In this document: positions 24,314 through 37,398 of the stretch, piece by piece
How positions within the stretch are numbered: the stretch's first letter is position 1
Layout: every line of letters starts with the position of its first letter
Source of the DNA: Vicia villosa
Taxonomy: Eukaryota; Streptophyta; Magnoliopsida; Fabales; Fabaceae
Assembly: GCF_029867415.1 (NCBI RefSeq)
Contig: NC_081181.1
Coordinates: 118,917,888-118,981,887, forward strand
Length of the DNA: 64,000 nucleotides
Direction: 5' to 3'
Made by a program: the position numbers and the translations under genes
The notes under the pieces: generated by a model
The model's database searches: none
The model's input: the letters and a program-made list of their open reading frames with translations, nothing else
What the model was told of the DNA's origin: nothing

Positions 24314-24715
24314 TGATCGGTAAAATAGCAAGTGTACAATTTAGCTTTGTAGTAATAAAGGGGAAATTCCCTGAATGTCGATCTCAAGGAATGCATATAA
24401 ATACAAAGTTCTAATTCTTAATTGAATTAAGCAAAAACTTAAATTGGAGTTTTGATTTGCAATTATAAATTAATAATAAATAAAATAACAGAAAATTGAC
24501 TAAGTGGTTTTAACAAATATGAGAGCATGCTAGAGTAAAGTGTATGATTTTCCCTGTAATAACCTTGAATCTATATTTCTTCAACAAGTTCAAAACCTTT
24601 AATTACCGCCCTTTAGATTATTTTCCCCTAATTCCTTAGCTGGAAAACCTTTGAACATTCATCTTAAATCCTAATTCCTTAGCGAATTATGATGAAATTT
24701 GATCACGACTTTATG
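24314..24715 (-). repeat. Athila-like LTR, U5 part (minus orientation)
   Basis: Read on minus it runs from CATAAAGTCGTGATC to TTTTACCGATCA, ending in CA two or three nt before the primer-binding site. About 400 bp remain; U3 and R do not follow on the right, where a different LTR begins. The missing U3/R may be the plus-oriented piece at 21527-22195. Confidence 0.65.
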
Positions 24716-26343
24716 TGTCCATTAGTCGGAAAACTGCAAGTGCACAGTCGTGCCGTGTAGTATTAAAAGATATCGAATCCATAGGGACCAATGTCAACCT
24801 ACTGTATTCTATCGTTGCTTTGTAAAGCTAAGGCTAGTGATATTTTAATTATGTTTTAGGGGCAAATAAAACTAAATCTAGATAAAATAATAATAAATAG
24901 ATACCGGTATGTAAGTTGTCTAACTTAGGAAATCTGAAGTTCCATTGGCCAGGTTCTTAATCAAATCAAGAATCTTTATTAATTATGTCAGTTTAAAAGT
25001 CCTCCTCTCAAACTCTCTCTCTCTCTCTATTGAATCAAACTACGATCCTAACTCTTAATGTACGCCCTCGCTGTCCCATAAGATTTAGAAACGCTTTTTG
25101 AAAACAACAGAATTAATAAAATGCCTTTTTCATGTAAATATTATTTACTTAAAAACCCTTGTCTCAAACTCTCGCTCTGTTGACTTAGATTATGCTAATA
25201 TTCCCTAACGTACGCTCTCGTTGTCCCGCCGAGTTTAAAAACACTTTTTGAAAATAAATAAATATCTAATCAGTTTTAATACGCTCTCGCCGTCCTTAAA
25301 ACTAATGTCCAGTGTCTACTATTCGGTTAAATATATCAAACTCTCACTCTGTTGATTTCTAACCTTTGTCAGTTTTAAAATCTCAAACTTCCGCTCTGTT
25401 GATTTTATAAACTTTAATAAAACATTATTTAGGCCAATTTATTTCGGATCCCTTTGGTCATATTAATTTACATACCGATTCGAGATCAATTTAACTAAAC
25501 ATACTCATTAAATTAAACATGCATAAACTATCGTAATTAATATATTCAGGCATATTCATCAGCATATAATAGATAATCATGCAATCAATAAATAAATGCA
25601 ATCAATAAATAAATACTGTAAATAAGAAACCTGAATAATAGTAATAACTATTATTAAACCTAAAATCTTCAAGTACTCGAAAAAATAATTCTTGAACGGA
25701 GAAAACAAAACAAGGAAATAAAATTCTCCGGTCTAACGTATGGTTAGATCGGTTAAAAGTACACAACAATTTCCGGTGTAGAAATTGTTGTGTGAAAAAT
25801 AAAGAAAGCTTAAAACTAAGAAACGGAAATAGAACAACAAAATAAATTGCAATTGTTCGGTAAAAATGCCGACCCTTTTCCATTGGTGTGTACGTTGTAT
25901 TTATAGTGTCCTAGTGCAACTTCCATTTCCAATATTCTCGGAATTAGTGGTCATGAAGTTCTAAAATGCAGCAAACGTGAGATTTGAAGAAGTCTTTTGA
26001 GACGTGGGTCTCAATTGAATAATTCATGGAGACGTGGCCCTCAATGTAGGAGACAGGCATCTCACCAGCATCCATGATCTGTGTCGTTCGTCAAGGCATC
26101 TTGTGACGTGGGTCACTTCTTTTTTTTTGTGTCGTGTCGTTCGTCAATTGATCTATGACGTGTCTGCCTGCCGTTTGTCACTTGGTTCTCTTTGACGTTC
26201 GTCATAAAAGTTGTATCCCTTTTCGTTAGCGAAATTTTTCCACTTGAACCACGTTATTCCGAGTTACGAAGCTCTATTTATGATCAAAATACTACACGCC
26301 CGTCACGATGAGAAACATGTTGAAAATTTCCAGATCTCACACT

Positions 26344-28941
26344 TGTAACGCTCGGAAAAATAAGTATATGCTTAATTTGGACGTTTGTGACGTTTATTGG
26401 AATTTTACCGTTTTTGGAGCCGTTTCAGTCGGTATTAGTTCGGGATGGCGGACTAATATTTAATTGAAGGTTTTCATATTTTTGGTACTAGAAATATCAT
26501 TAAGGTAATATTCCGCGTTTTGGGGCATTTTGAAAGATATTTGAGCGTAGGGGCATTTTGGTCATTTCCGCGGGATAAATATTTTCTTTATAAGAAAGAG
26601 ATATTTGTGAGAAAGGAAAAGGGATGGAAAGAAAAAGAAGAGAAAGAAAGAGAAGAGAGGAAGAAGAAGAGCAAAGGGGAAAAACAAGAGAAAGTGGAGG
26701 ATTCTCAACCGAATCGATTGCCGATCGTCACAATAGCAAGGTAAGGGGGTGAATCTAATTTATCTTGGATGTATGATTCTTATAGTCTTGTTCTTGTTCT
26801 TGTTCTTCTTGTTCCAATTTCCACAATTTTCTTGTGTGGTCTTTGTTTGATCTAAGTTTGTTTGAGAATGATTGTATGATGATTAAATGATATCCTTGTT
26901 GTGTTATGGTGATTGATCATGTTTGTTTTCCTTTTCTATGGCTTGATTGAGTTTGGATAAAATGTTAGGTTTTGAGATAGATTGATGAATCAACCATGAA
27001 AAGTTTGATGTTAGGTTGTTTCTATGGTTTGTATGTGTTGTATTGGTGTTATAATGATGTTTTGGAGTGGTTTTGGTGGGTATATGAGGCTTAAAACTGT
27101 TCTGGTTCGTTCTGGTTTTTTCTGGGTTTACGCAGGTCCGCTGAGCGGAGGTGGGTCCGCTGAGCGGAGGTGGGTCCGCTGAGCGGAGGTGGGTCCGCTG
27201 AGCGGAGGTTCTGTTGCAGAAAATTCTCTGCGAAGGTCCGCTGAGCGGAACTGAAGCGGACAACAGCTTTTTCTGTTTTTCCAAAACTTTGGAACCTTGT
27301 AACTTTGATCCGTAGCTCCGTTTCATACGCCGTTCGAAGTGTTAGGAAGCTAGTTGGATGTTCTATATGATAGTATAGGCTTGGTTAGCTTGTTATTAAT
27401 TGGTTATGAGAGTTGTTGATGAAAACACATAATTGTTTATATGCGCGATATGATTGGTAAATAATCATAGTGCTTGGTGGTAATTGTTAATGATGTAGGA
27501 TGTAGTAGTGGTTGGTTGATTTTCATAAATGGTTTTGTGAACTAGTGCATGATAAATCATGATGATGTGTTGTGTGAATGTTATCGTATTGGTACGAGGT
27601 ATGTGATTAGTTGTCGATAACATGAGATCATGTTCATATGTGTTATGTATTAATGAATGTTCATTCTTAATATGTGACAATGTTTGGTTGTTTGTTATTA
27701 ACATGATGTGTGGCCTTATGGCAAGTAATTGTTGTTATGAGAATGATGTATTATCATTGTTGAATTGTTGTTATTATAACTTGTTGATGATGTATTGATG
27801 GAGGTTTGGGCCAATGTCCAATATTAATTTGATGTGATGCAATTATGCGATCATTTATGCCGATGTGGCTAGTATGTTTTGACGGTGAATGTGTGTTGTG
27901 TGCTTATTAATGCCTGTGTGGTAATTATGGTGTGATGTAATTGATAACGATGTTATTAATCGGTGATGTATCCTTTTGGATAGAATATAAACGATGTAAC
28001 GTGAGTGTATGATCGTGTTATATTGTTGATGATGTTGTTGTCGTGTAAAAGAGTCATATATTTGCACAGCATAACATTTCAATACGTTAATGGTGGAATG
28101 CTGTTAACAGATGGCCTGCGGGCATGGTTACCAGTAGGAGCTTAATGCTCGGTAACGGTATATTAGCCTGAGTGGCAAGATGTCATCAGTGGGAGCTGCG
28201 TGCTCGATGACGACAGCCTGCGGGCTTCCTGAGTGGAATAAAGTCCCAGCATAATGCTCGGCAGGTGTATTTGTCATAATGACAAGGAGGAGTTTTACTC
28301 CGGATTTCGTACCACATGCATATGCATAGTCGAGTCTCATTCATCATCGTCAGTCTTTATAATTTATGTTACCATTCATGTGTCGCATTATTTATATATT
28401 GATTGTGGTTGACTTAGTGGATTACTTTGTTGTATGATTATTGATGATACTTGTTGGCATTACTATAATTGTCATGCTTTCATTATGAATTATATTCTCA
28501 CCCTTCTGCTGATTTGATGCTTGAGTGGCATCCTGCAGATTAGCCGCTTTGGGAGTCTTTTGGAAGAGGTAGTTCTCCAGTTGGTCTTGTCGGTCGCTCT
28601 GATACGTAACACCGGGGAGTCGGGAGTCTGTTGTTATTTATTTGTATATGACTCTTTGAACATGTATATGTGATGATGTGCTGATGTGTATAGTAAACGC
28701 TTTATTTTGGAAAACTCCTCTTTGAGAGTGAGAACTATACGTATATATTTATGTTCATATCTTCCGTGTGTTATGTATCATTTTATTGGCAAGTTTGTAT
28801 GCTTTTGGCATCGCTGATGTCCGTTTGTTTTCTAGGTGTTTGTTTGGTTACTTAGTGTAACATCCTAATTGTGTTGTATGAAATTTTAAATACTCTGATA
28901 TTTTCTTGCCTAAATGCTTTGGGTAGAATTGGGGTGTTACA
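26344..28941 (+). repeat. 5' LTR of element B
   Basis: 2598 bp, nearly identical to the 3' LTR after removing the solo LTR. It contains a four-copy GTCCGCTGAGCGGAGGTGG array (27135-27210), a short CTTGTT run (about 26793), and the conserved GTCGGTCGCTCTGATACG near 28587. A small ORF on minus across the GCTGAGCGG repeats is not meaningful. Confidence 0.93.
27135..27250 (+). repeat. GCTGAGCGG tandem repeats in the 5' LTR
   Basis: Four consecutive 19-bp units plus a fifth GGTCCGCTGAGCGGA about 30 bp on. Each carries the inverted core CCGCTgAGCGG. The 3' LTR has two consecutive units plus the distal one. Confidence 0.9.
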
Positions 28942-31900
28942 TTAGTGGTATCAGAGCAGGTCGGTCTGTCCGGCCAGTGTTGTCTAATGTTGTTTAATTC
29001 CTCAGTACGTGATAAGTGTGTGGAGCACTTTCAGTACTTGTTGTGCCTCTAGCCGGTTGTATGCAGGAATGGTTTGAAGCTTAGTGGGGGAGAAGATATG
29101 CTTCTCGGATATGTTTCAGTTGCAAGATGTTAGTATGCTATTGAGGGCAGCAGTACTAGTGTTGTTGGAATTTGTTGTTTTCTGAAGTGAAGGCGACTTG
29201 GACTTAAGACTTTGGTTGTTAATCAAGTTGGAGTGTCACGGAGTAGATTTTGGTTATTTAAAAAGAATGGAATTTAGAGAGTTGTGATGCTCTAACGCTA
29301 CTGATGCACTATGAAGTTGTTGTTTGAGTAGCCTTGTGTGAAGTGTCGTTGTTGGATCAATGATTAAGGAAAGTATTGTGGTAGACTTTGTTGTAGGAGT
29401 TATTGACGTTGTTGGAAATGTTCTGAAACTCGAGTAAGAATTAGGAATATGAAGAGATGAGTAGGATCTCGGGAATTTTATTCTTGGGATTTGTTAGAAG
29501 TGTTTTGGTACGTAGCTACCGGACGTCGGTGTTAGCTGGTTCTGATGATCTTGAGAGGTTTGTGAATTATGGAATCATAGTGCTTCTATGCTATGAGCAA
29601 AAGTTGGAAAAGAATATTATTAATGTTGGTACTGATAGTTTATACTCTATTATGATTGTCGGCTACCTATTGACAAATTGAGGAGTTGATCATCCTTAAT
29701 CTCTTGTTGATAGTAGACAGGATCGTATTGGACGTGATAGGCTTATCTGGCTAGTTTGATAATATTGGAAGTGAATGAGTCGGTGCAAGGTGGTACGACG
29801 TTGTTTATGTTGTCGACGACTTTAGATGTCCTTGAGAAAGAGCAATTGTGGGAATTGCGGATAGTTGTGCATATGTATAAGTGTTTCTTGAAGGTTTAAT
29901 TGATTCATCGTCGAAAAGAGGAATTTTGTCTTGGAGTCCTGTTTTGACGGATTTAGTTCCTAGAACTATTGTTGTGTCGAGGGTTCCGTATCGGATGCCA
30001 TCTTTTGAGTTGAAAGAGTTGAGGAGTCGACTTAAGGATTTCCTGAGAAGAGGTTTGTTTGTTCGAGTGTGTCGCCGTAGGGTGCACGTGTTTTGTTGGT
30101 TAAGAAGGAAGGTTCTATGAGGCTTTGTGTCGATTTTAGACAATTGAGAAAAGTGACAATTAAGGAAAAGTATCCACTTTCGAGGATTGATATTTTGACG
30201 GATCAAGTTGGTTGGAGCTTGTTTGTTTTGCAAGTTTGATTTGAAGTATGGGTATCATCAGTGTAAAGATGATCATGCTAAGTACTTGAGAATTGTTTTG
30301 TCCGTGTTGGGAAGAAGAAGTTGTTTGCTAAGTTTCCTTGTGTGAGTTTTTGGATGAGTGAAGTGAATGTTCAAGGGGTAAGTGGTGGTTTATGCTTTTA
30401 TGCAAGTTAAGATTTTTGAAAGGATTTATCTGTCACAAGATTTAGAGTTGGCAGTTGTTATTTCTGTTTGGGAAATTTGAAGGCATTAATTATTCGGATC
30501 GAGATTTGTGTGTGTACGTGACTACAAGAGTTTGAAGTATTCGTTTGATCAGAACGAGTTGAATATGAGAAACCATTGCATACGTCTATGTTGATGATTC
30601 GAGTATTGTGATTGTTGAAACAGTTGTGAGATTTGAGTTTGGTTCGTAAAGCGACTTCTTCAAGTGTTGAGCTTCATATGTGAAAGCTTACTTATGGTAT
30701 TCTTGATGAGATTAGAAAAGGTCGGAAATCGGATTTGAATGGGTTGATAAGATGACATTTATTAGTCAAAGATAAGATGGTGATCTTCGGATTGATAAGA
30801 ACAATGTTATGGGATGTCATGATCAAGGTTGTATTCCTAATGTTCGGATTTGAAAAAAGGACTTTGGATGAGGTGCGTCGTAGTGATTTGAGTATTCATC
30901 CTGACGTACTAAGATATATCAAGATTTGAGAAGGTCATTTTTAGTGGCAAGGTAATGAAGAAGGATATGAAGGGATTTGTTTATTTGTGTTTGACTTGTC
31001 AGGAGTCGTCTGGTTTCATGTAACTGTTATCCATTCCTGAGTAGAAGTGGAATAGTATTTCTATGGATTTTGTTTCTGGTTTTCCGAGGACATCGAGTAA
31101 TTGTGAGGTGATTTGGGTTATTGTGGATATATTGACGAAGTCTGCTCACGTTATTTCGATAAGAATGGATTAACCGATGGAAGTACTGGCGAGTGGTATG
31201 TTGATAAAATTGTTTGTTGGTTTGTTTGTTTGCATGGTGTTTCGAAAGGTATTGTTTAGATTGAGATCCGAGGTTTATTTCGGAAATTTTGAGAAGGTTC
31301 GCAAAGTACTTTGGGTACGAAGTTGCGTTTGAGTTTGGCGTATCATCCTCAAACGGATGGTCAGACTGAGAGGACGATTTAGTCACTTAAGGATCTATGA
31401 GGGCTTGTGTTGTGAAACAAGGATGTGTTTGGATTAGCTTTTTGCCTTTGATTGGATAATACAAAGACTTTTGTCTGGTGTGCAAGCTGACACAGCATAT
31501 CAAGAGGTTGAGTATGTTAAGAGAGAACAATGAGTTTCTGGTGAATACTAGAAAAGAGCTGGAAGATGGTTATGAAATTGGTAAATCTGTTTGTTGTGGG
31601 AAATCAGAGTGCGCATCGGAAGCGTGAAATGACGTGGTTCGTATGTGCGTGTGTGAATTGTTAGAGTTCAAATTGTGGACAGTGGATGTGGTAGGAATGA
31701 TAAGACCACCAGATGTTTTGGTTACATGTTTGACTGCTATGTCTTGGCATGGTTGTTTGGATGTTGTGCGACCGGGTTGTTGGTATTCTAGTTTTGCTGA
31801 GGATGTTCAGAAGCTGTATATGTCTTGGAACTTTATGTCCTTATCTATGATGATGTCTCGTTTCCATGGTGATGGTTCGAGTACATGTAGCTAATTCCTT

Positions 31901-32245
31901 GGATGGGGGATTAGAGGTGTGTTGCCTTTGATGACGGTAACATTATGGTTGCGGTTTGGTTGACAAGTGCATTGTGTGGGCATTGCATCTTGTTCTTGTT
32001 GGTTATGTCTTGGTTATTTCTTGTGTTTTGGTGTTAGTCGTTGAGTGCATTGTATGGGCATTGCATCTCGTTGTCGTTGTTGTGTTTTAGTTGTTTTGCT
32101 TTTAGCGAGAGTGATTCGTTGTTGGTGCTGATTGTGTCGTTGCTTTCGTGACTTGATAGTTGGTTAGTCGGAGGCGAGAGCGTATCCAAGTTCGTTTGTG
32201 TTTGGGATATTTCCGAGGACGGAAATCTTCTAAGTGGGGGAGAGT
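28942..32245 (+). pseudogene. Element B gag-pol remnant (RT, RNase H, integrase)
   Basis: Decayed plus-strand blocks, in order: RT entry at 29930-30120 (TDLVPRTIVV, YRMPSFELKELRSRLKDFL), then [19 protein letters not shown] at about 30121-30175, and after a frameshift DLKYGYHQ (about 30240). RNase H follows (DLELAVV near 30443, then YKSLKYSFDQNELNMRKP near 30520-30580), then integrase: RRSDLSIHP (about 30870-30905), CLTCQ (about 30990), KWNSISMDFVSGFPRTSSN (31047-31103), VIWVIVDILTKSAHV (31110-31155) and YHPQTDGQTERTI (31340-31380). Many stops and frameshifts abolish function. Gag and protease are not recognisable. Confidence 0.8.
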
Positions 32246-33613
32246 TGTAACGCTCGGAAAAATAAGTATATGCTTAATTTGGACGTTTGTGACGTTTATT
32301 GGAATTTTACCGTTTTTGGAGTCGTTTCAGTCGGTATTAGTTCGGGATGGCGGACTAATATTTAATTGAAGGTTTTCATATTTTTGGTACTAGAAATATC
32401 ATTAAGGTAATATTCCGCGTTTTGGGGCGTTTTGAACGATATTTGAGCGTAGGGGCATTTTGGTCATTTCCGCGGGATAAATATTTTCTTTATAAGAAAG
32501 ACATATTTGTGAGAAAGGAAAAGGGATGGAAAGAAAAAGAAGAGAAAGAAAGATAAGAGAGGAAGAAGAAGAGCAAAGGGGAAAAACAAGAGAAAGTGGA
32601 GGATTCTCAACCGAATCGATTGCCGATCGTCACAATAGCAAGGTAAGGGGGTGAATCTAATTTATTTTGGATGTATGATTCTTATAGTCTTGTTCTTGTT
32701 CTTGTTCTTGTTCTTGTTCTTGTTCTTGTTCTTCTTGTTCCAATTTCCACAATTTTCTTGTGTGGTCTTTGTTTGATCTAAGTTTGTTTGAGAATGATTG
32801 TATGATGATTAAATGATATCCTTGTTGTGTTATGGTGATTGATCATGTTTGTTTTCCTTTTCTATGGCTTGATTGAGTTTGGATAAAATGTTAGGCTTTG
32901 AGATAGATTGATGAATCAACCATGAAAAGTTTGATGTTAGGTTGTTTCTATGGTTTGTATGTGTTGTATTGGTGTTATAATGATGTTTTGGAGTGGTTTT
33001 GGTGGGTATAAGAGGGTTAAAACTGTTCTGGTTCGTTCAGGTTTTTTCTGGGTTTACGCAGGTCCGCTGAGCGGAGGAGGGTCCGCTGAGCGGAGGTTCT
33101 GTTGCAGAAAATTCTCTGCGAAGGTCCGCTGAGCGGAGCTGAAGCGGACAACAGCTTTTTCTGTTTTTCCAAAACTTTGGAACCTTGTAACTTTGATCCG
33201 TAGCTCCGTTTCATACGCCGTTCGAAGTGTTAGGAAGCTAGTTGGATGTTCTATATGATAGTATAGGCTTGGTTAGCTTGTTATTAATTGGTTATGAGGG
33301 TTGTTGATGAAAACACATAATTGTTTATATGCGCGATATGATTGGTAAATAATCATAGTGCTTGGTGGTAATTGTTAATGATGTAGGATGTAGTAGTGGT
33401 TGGTTGATTTTCATAAATGGTTTTGTGAACTAGTGCATGATAAATCATGATGATGTGTTGTGTGAATGTTATCGTATTAGTACGAGGTATGTGATTAGTT
33501 GTCGATAACATGAGATCATGTTCATATGTGTTATGTATTAATGAATGTTCATTCTTAATATGTGACAATGTTTGGTTGTTTGTTATTAACATGATGTGTG
33601 GCCTTATGGCAAG
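32246..33613 (+). repeat. 3' LTR of element B, part 1
   Basis: It matches 26344-27725. Differences include a longer CTTGTT run (about 32695-32735) and fewer GCTGAGCGG units (33060-33137). It is interrupted after TTATGGCAAG by the solo LTR. Confidence 0.93.
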
Positions 33614-36600
33614 TGTCGCTACCGCGAAAATTAACAGAGTCGCCACTAACATATTTATCCTGGAAAGGAAGGGAATGCCAGCAAACCACAAAACAAAACA
33701 ACGGTCTCACGACCAGAGAAAAAGGGTAAGGGAGTCGGTTACGCGAGGGGAAGGTGTTAGCACCCCTCGCGCCCATCGTACTCGATGGTATCCACGCTAG
33801 TGTCTAAATCTATGGGTGTGTAAGCAAACTACGCTAATCTGGACTAAAATGAATGCAGAATGTAGGGAAAAGAAAGAGTTATGCTCGCACGGGCCCTACC
33901 CCGCTGCCTACGTATTCGTTTTGTAGAATCAGAGCTACCGTAGCTTGGCTAACTAATTTTTGTTTGTTTTGTGTTTTTTAGGTGAACGAGTTACATTCAC
34001 ACTCCGCCGCTCGACCTTTGGAGACTTATGCTTGGGAATGGAGCGGAAATAACAAGCTCTTAAGAAAAGAAAATCAAAGAGTGTGGTTTGTGTTTTAAAG
34101 AATGCATGAGGAAAACCTAAGCTAAGGGGGAAAGCTTGCTACCTAATGTTATCATACAAAGGGTGCAAATTTAAACTAAACTAACAACCTACGAGGGAAA
34201 AGGGGAAGCACACAATAATATCACACAAACGAGCATCCGCTCGTAAAGCAAACAAACCAACGGTACTGACCGAATGGTAGAAAAGCGGTCCCGCCATAGC
34301 CAAGGGGAGCAGCTCAACCCAAGTCAACCAAGCATTAGACCTCGCGAAAATGATCGGGCCATAGACAAAAGGGCGGACCCCTCTCAGCAACCAAGCCGTC
34401 ACGGATCGTAAAGGAAAACGGTGCGTGCGTACACCGAGCATCAACGTCGAGCGACGTGAGCTATAGGAAAGGCGGGGGTCCGGCTACATGAACCCTTTTC
34501 CTGACATACTCGATAACAAGATCTTGTGCAGGTTCAGAAGCGAGCAACGCGAAGCGTGCGCATACTGAACAGACTCGATGAGACTAGGCGGGGGTTGATT
34601 ACGAACCCTTGACCGCATGCCTTCCATGAGGACTTAACGGAGTGCCATATAGGACTTATTACACCGTGACTCCCTGCCGCAAAGCACAAATATAAACACA
34701 CCGACAAAAACAGAGCCTCTTTCGAGGACTTGGCCAGATGCATGTCTAGGTCCTACTTCTCATGTTATTGGATGATGCGGTAAAGCGATAAAGTGCGAGA
34801 AGAGTAAAATGAAACGGGATCAATACCAAACGGATGATGATCCATAAATTAAAGAGAGGCGAAGCGAAGAAACTAGAAATCCCGCGAGCGAGCTAGCAAA
34901 GCAAAAGCAAATAGTCAGCACACCGATTAGCCATAAAGCGCACAAACATCGACTCACATGTCGAGCATGATCACGATACACCTGTAAGAGGAACAAGCAA
35001 ACCAAACAAGCAGATATAAAGTAAAAGGATCGTGTCTCCAAGTCGAGAACACGATACGAGTGATATAGAATCGTATCCCGCAAGTGAAGCGGAACACTCG
35101 AGTGATAGGCGTCGATCGGTAACCATCCAAAAGCCTTGCATTCTAGCACACAAGTTAGAGATAACAAACATCGCAATCGGAATTGCGTTATTGCATTATA
35201 AGCTAAAAGAAAATGAACAATTAACGCACACAAAAAAAGGACAACAAATGTCAAGAGGTAAACACACATGAATAACCTACAATCAATCAATATCAATCAT
35301 TTCATGAGATAGTACGTTTCACAAGCTTTCCAACGATATAAAGAACATGCGAATCGGAGTTACGAGTAAAGAGATACGAAAGTTTGAAGTTAGAAAATAA
35401 AACACAAAAATAACACACAGGAACCGGTTCCCACCTAGGGACAACCCGGTTCCTGGTACACAATACCAGAGAGGCAACATTTTGGAAAAATGGGAACCGG
35501 TTCCCACCTAGGGACAACCCGGTTCCTGGTACAAAAACACAGAGAAAGGCCAAAATAGCACGCTGGGAACCGGTTCCCACCTAGGGACAACCCGGTTCTC
35601 CATACAAAAACACAGAGAATGGCCATTTTGGATTGAGTGGGAACCGGTTCCCGCCTGGGACAACCCGGTTCCTGGCGTATAAAAACAGAATTTTGCACAC
35701 TTTTGAAACCTTGGAGCCGCTCGCACTCAATCCAAAAACGTACCAATTCGAGATTAATCACAAACAAACCTCCAATATCATGGTATACATGTATTCACAC
35801 ATCAAACGATCCACATGTCAACAATAATGCCAAGTGCGACGCGTCAAACAAAGCAAATATCAATCGAGAATATGGCACATGCATTTACACGAACACGTTG
35901 AGTACATCGCAAGCAACACAAATTATCAACAACAATTATACACACAAAATCACCAACAAATCACATATTCAACCACGAGTAACACAATTCATCATCAAAT
36001 CCTCATGAACACGATCAATTCGAGCAAAAAATACGCAAATTCACCGATCAATCATCATCAATCATCCATTAATCAAGAACCAAAGGTAGATCTAGATTTC
36101 AATTCACATATAATCAACAATTAAGCACTTAATTCAAGGTTCAAGGCTTACCGGATGAAGATCCGAACCGAAGCGCGAACACGAACACGATCACGATACG
36201 AACGCGAACACTACACGAACTCGAAAACGAAATCCGGAATGAGGGAGAGAGAGAGGCGCGCCACTCTATGTGGAGAGAGGAAGAGAAATTCGAACTTTTA
36301 TTCTTGATTCTTCAATCCATGTTCTTGATCTTGATGAAATTTGATGAATATCGATGAAAGTTTTATGTAATTTGTGGTTTTGATTCAAGAGAATTGAGAG
36401 AAAATTGAGAGAAAGTGTTTGTGAAGAATTGGTGAATTGAAATTATGAGCGTTCCCCTTTTGATTTGTGAAGAGCAAAATGTTTATATATTGTCAACGTG
36501 AAATGTCCAAATTGCCCTCTGTGCGTCTTATTTTGGCTCGTTTTTAAGGAAACTCGGTTCGGCTCTGAATTCCGAAACGAAACTAATGCCACTGTGAAGA

Positions 36601-37398
36601 TGACCAAATTCGTGAATCATCGCCGCGAGAATCATCTCAATCCGATAAGCGATGAAGAAAATACGTGCGTTTGAACGACGAGAAACACCAATTCATCTGG
36701 TGCGACTGTGCAGAATTTTGCGAGTACCGTTCAAAGAACTCGATGAAACCCTATCTTCGGCTCAAAATCTGAACAAGCATGTGTGATGAAGAAACGAAGC
36801 TAACGAAATTTCCGAGAAGATGCCGCCGGAATGGACTTCATACGATAAAAATCGGAGAAGTTATGAATTTTCAAACGCGGCGCGACATGCTCGGAAACAC
36901 ACTTTTTACCGAAACAACGCGACGATCCTTAAAATTTTGGGAATTCTCCGTGCATAATTGGCCTTCGGTCCGAACATATGAAATCTTGGTAATGATGGTA
37001 CGGAGCTCCAGTTAAATTTTCAAGTGAATCCGACGAGCGGATTAGGAGATATGAATTTTCCGAGGTCCGAAACCCTACATTCAGCATTGCTTTTCACTAC
37101 GAAACCCCAAGTAATTTGCAAATCTGGCAACCTTCCTCAAAGAATTGGCTTCCGAGCCGAACACAAAAGTTGTAGATATCGTCAAAACAGTCGCGACAAC
37201 GTGGGAACTTAGCTCATATCACCCTCCAAATATGACTTGCGAATTTTCTCGTATTTCCACTGTTTAAACCATTTTTCACGCCTTTCTTCTTAAACCCATG
37301 AAAACTCTTTATTATTTTTCTTCAATTTTTGAATGACGAAATAAACGTCATTACTAACTTATAGCTCCAATAAAGAGGGCAAATTTTGGGGTGCAACA
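33614..37398 (-). mobile_element. Solo LTR (3785 bp), Tat/Ogre-like, TSD GCAAG
   Basis: Perfect TSD GCAAG (33609-33613 and 37399-37403) flanks a block that on minus runs TGTTGCACCCCAAAATTTGC to GCGGTAGCGACA. There is no internal region, so it is a solo LTR. A minus-strand TATA box (TATATAAA, complement of about 36482-36492) fits the orientation. On plus, AACAGAGTCGCCAC near its left end, then GGGGAAGGTGTTAGCACCC, recur in the LTR at 60.56 kb; the complement recurs at 55.5-55.6 kb. Length and wording suggest a Tat/Ogre-type gypsy family. It is GC-richer than the surrounding DNA. Confidence 0.88.
35418..35684. repeat. 73-bp tandem repeats with GGGAACCGGTTCCC palindromes
   Basis: Four units begin near 35420, 35492, 35565 and 35640. 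Each holds GGGAACCGGTTCCC (or a slight variant) followed by CCTAGGGACAACCCGGTTCC. They are non-coding; open frames across them in all three minus frames come from the repeat. Confidence 0.92.

Noticed and set aside
29805..30233. 142-codon minus-strand ORF
   Set aside because: Antisense to the decayed gypsy RT of element B; the conserved RT wording is on the plus strand.
35418..35684. Regularly spaced direct repeats resembling a CRISPR array
   Set aside because: The spacers are themselves similar to each other, the repeats lie in a plant LTR, and there are no cas genes.
35302..35767. Four overlapping minus-strand ORFs with repeated PGTGLS/RWEPVP wording
   Set aside because: All come from the 73-bp tandem repeat read in different frames.
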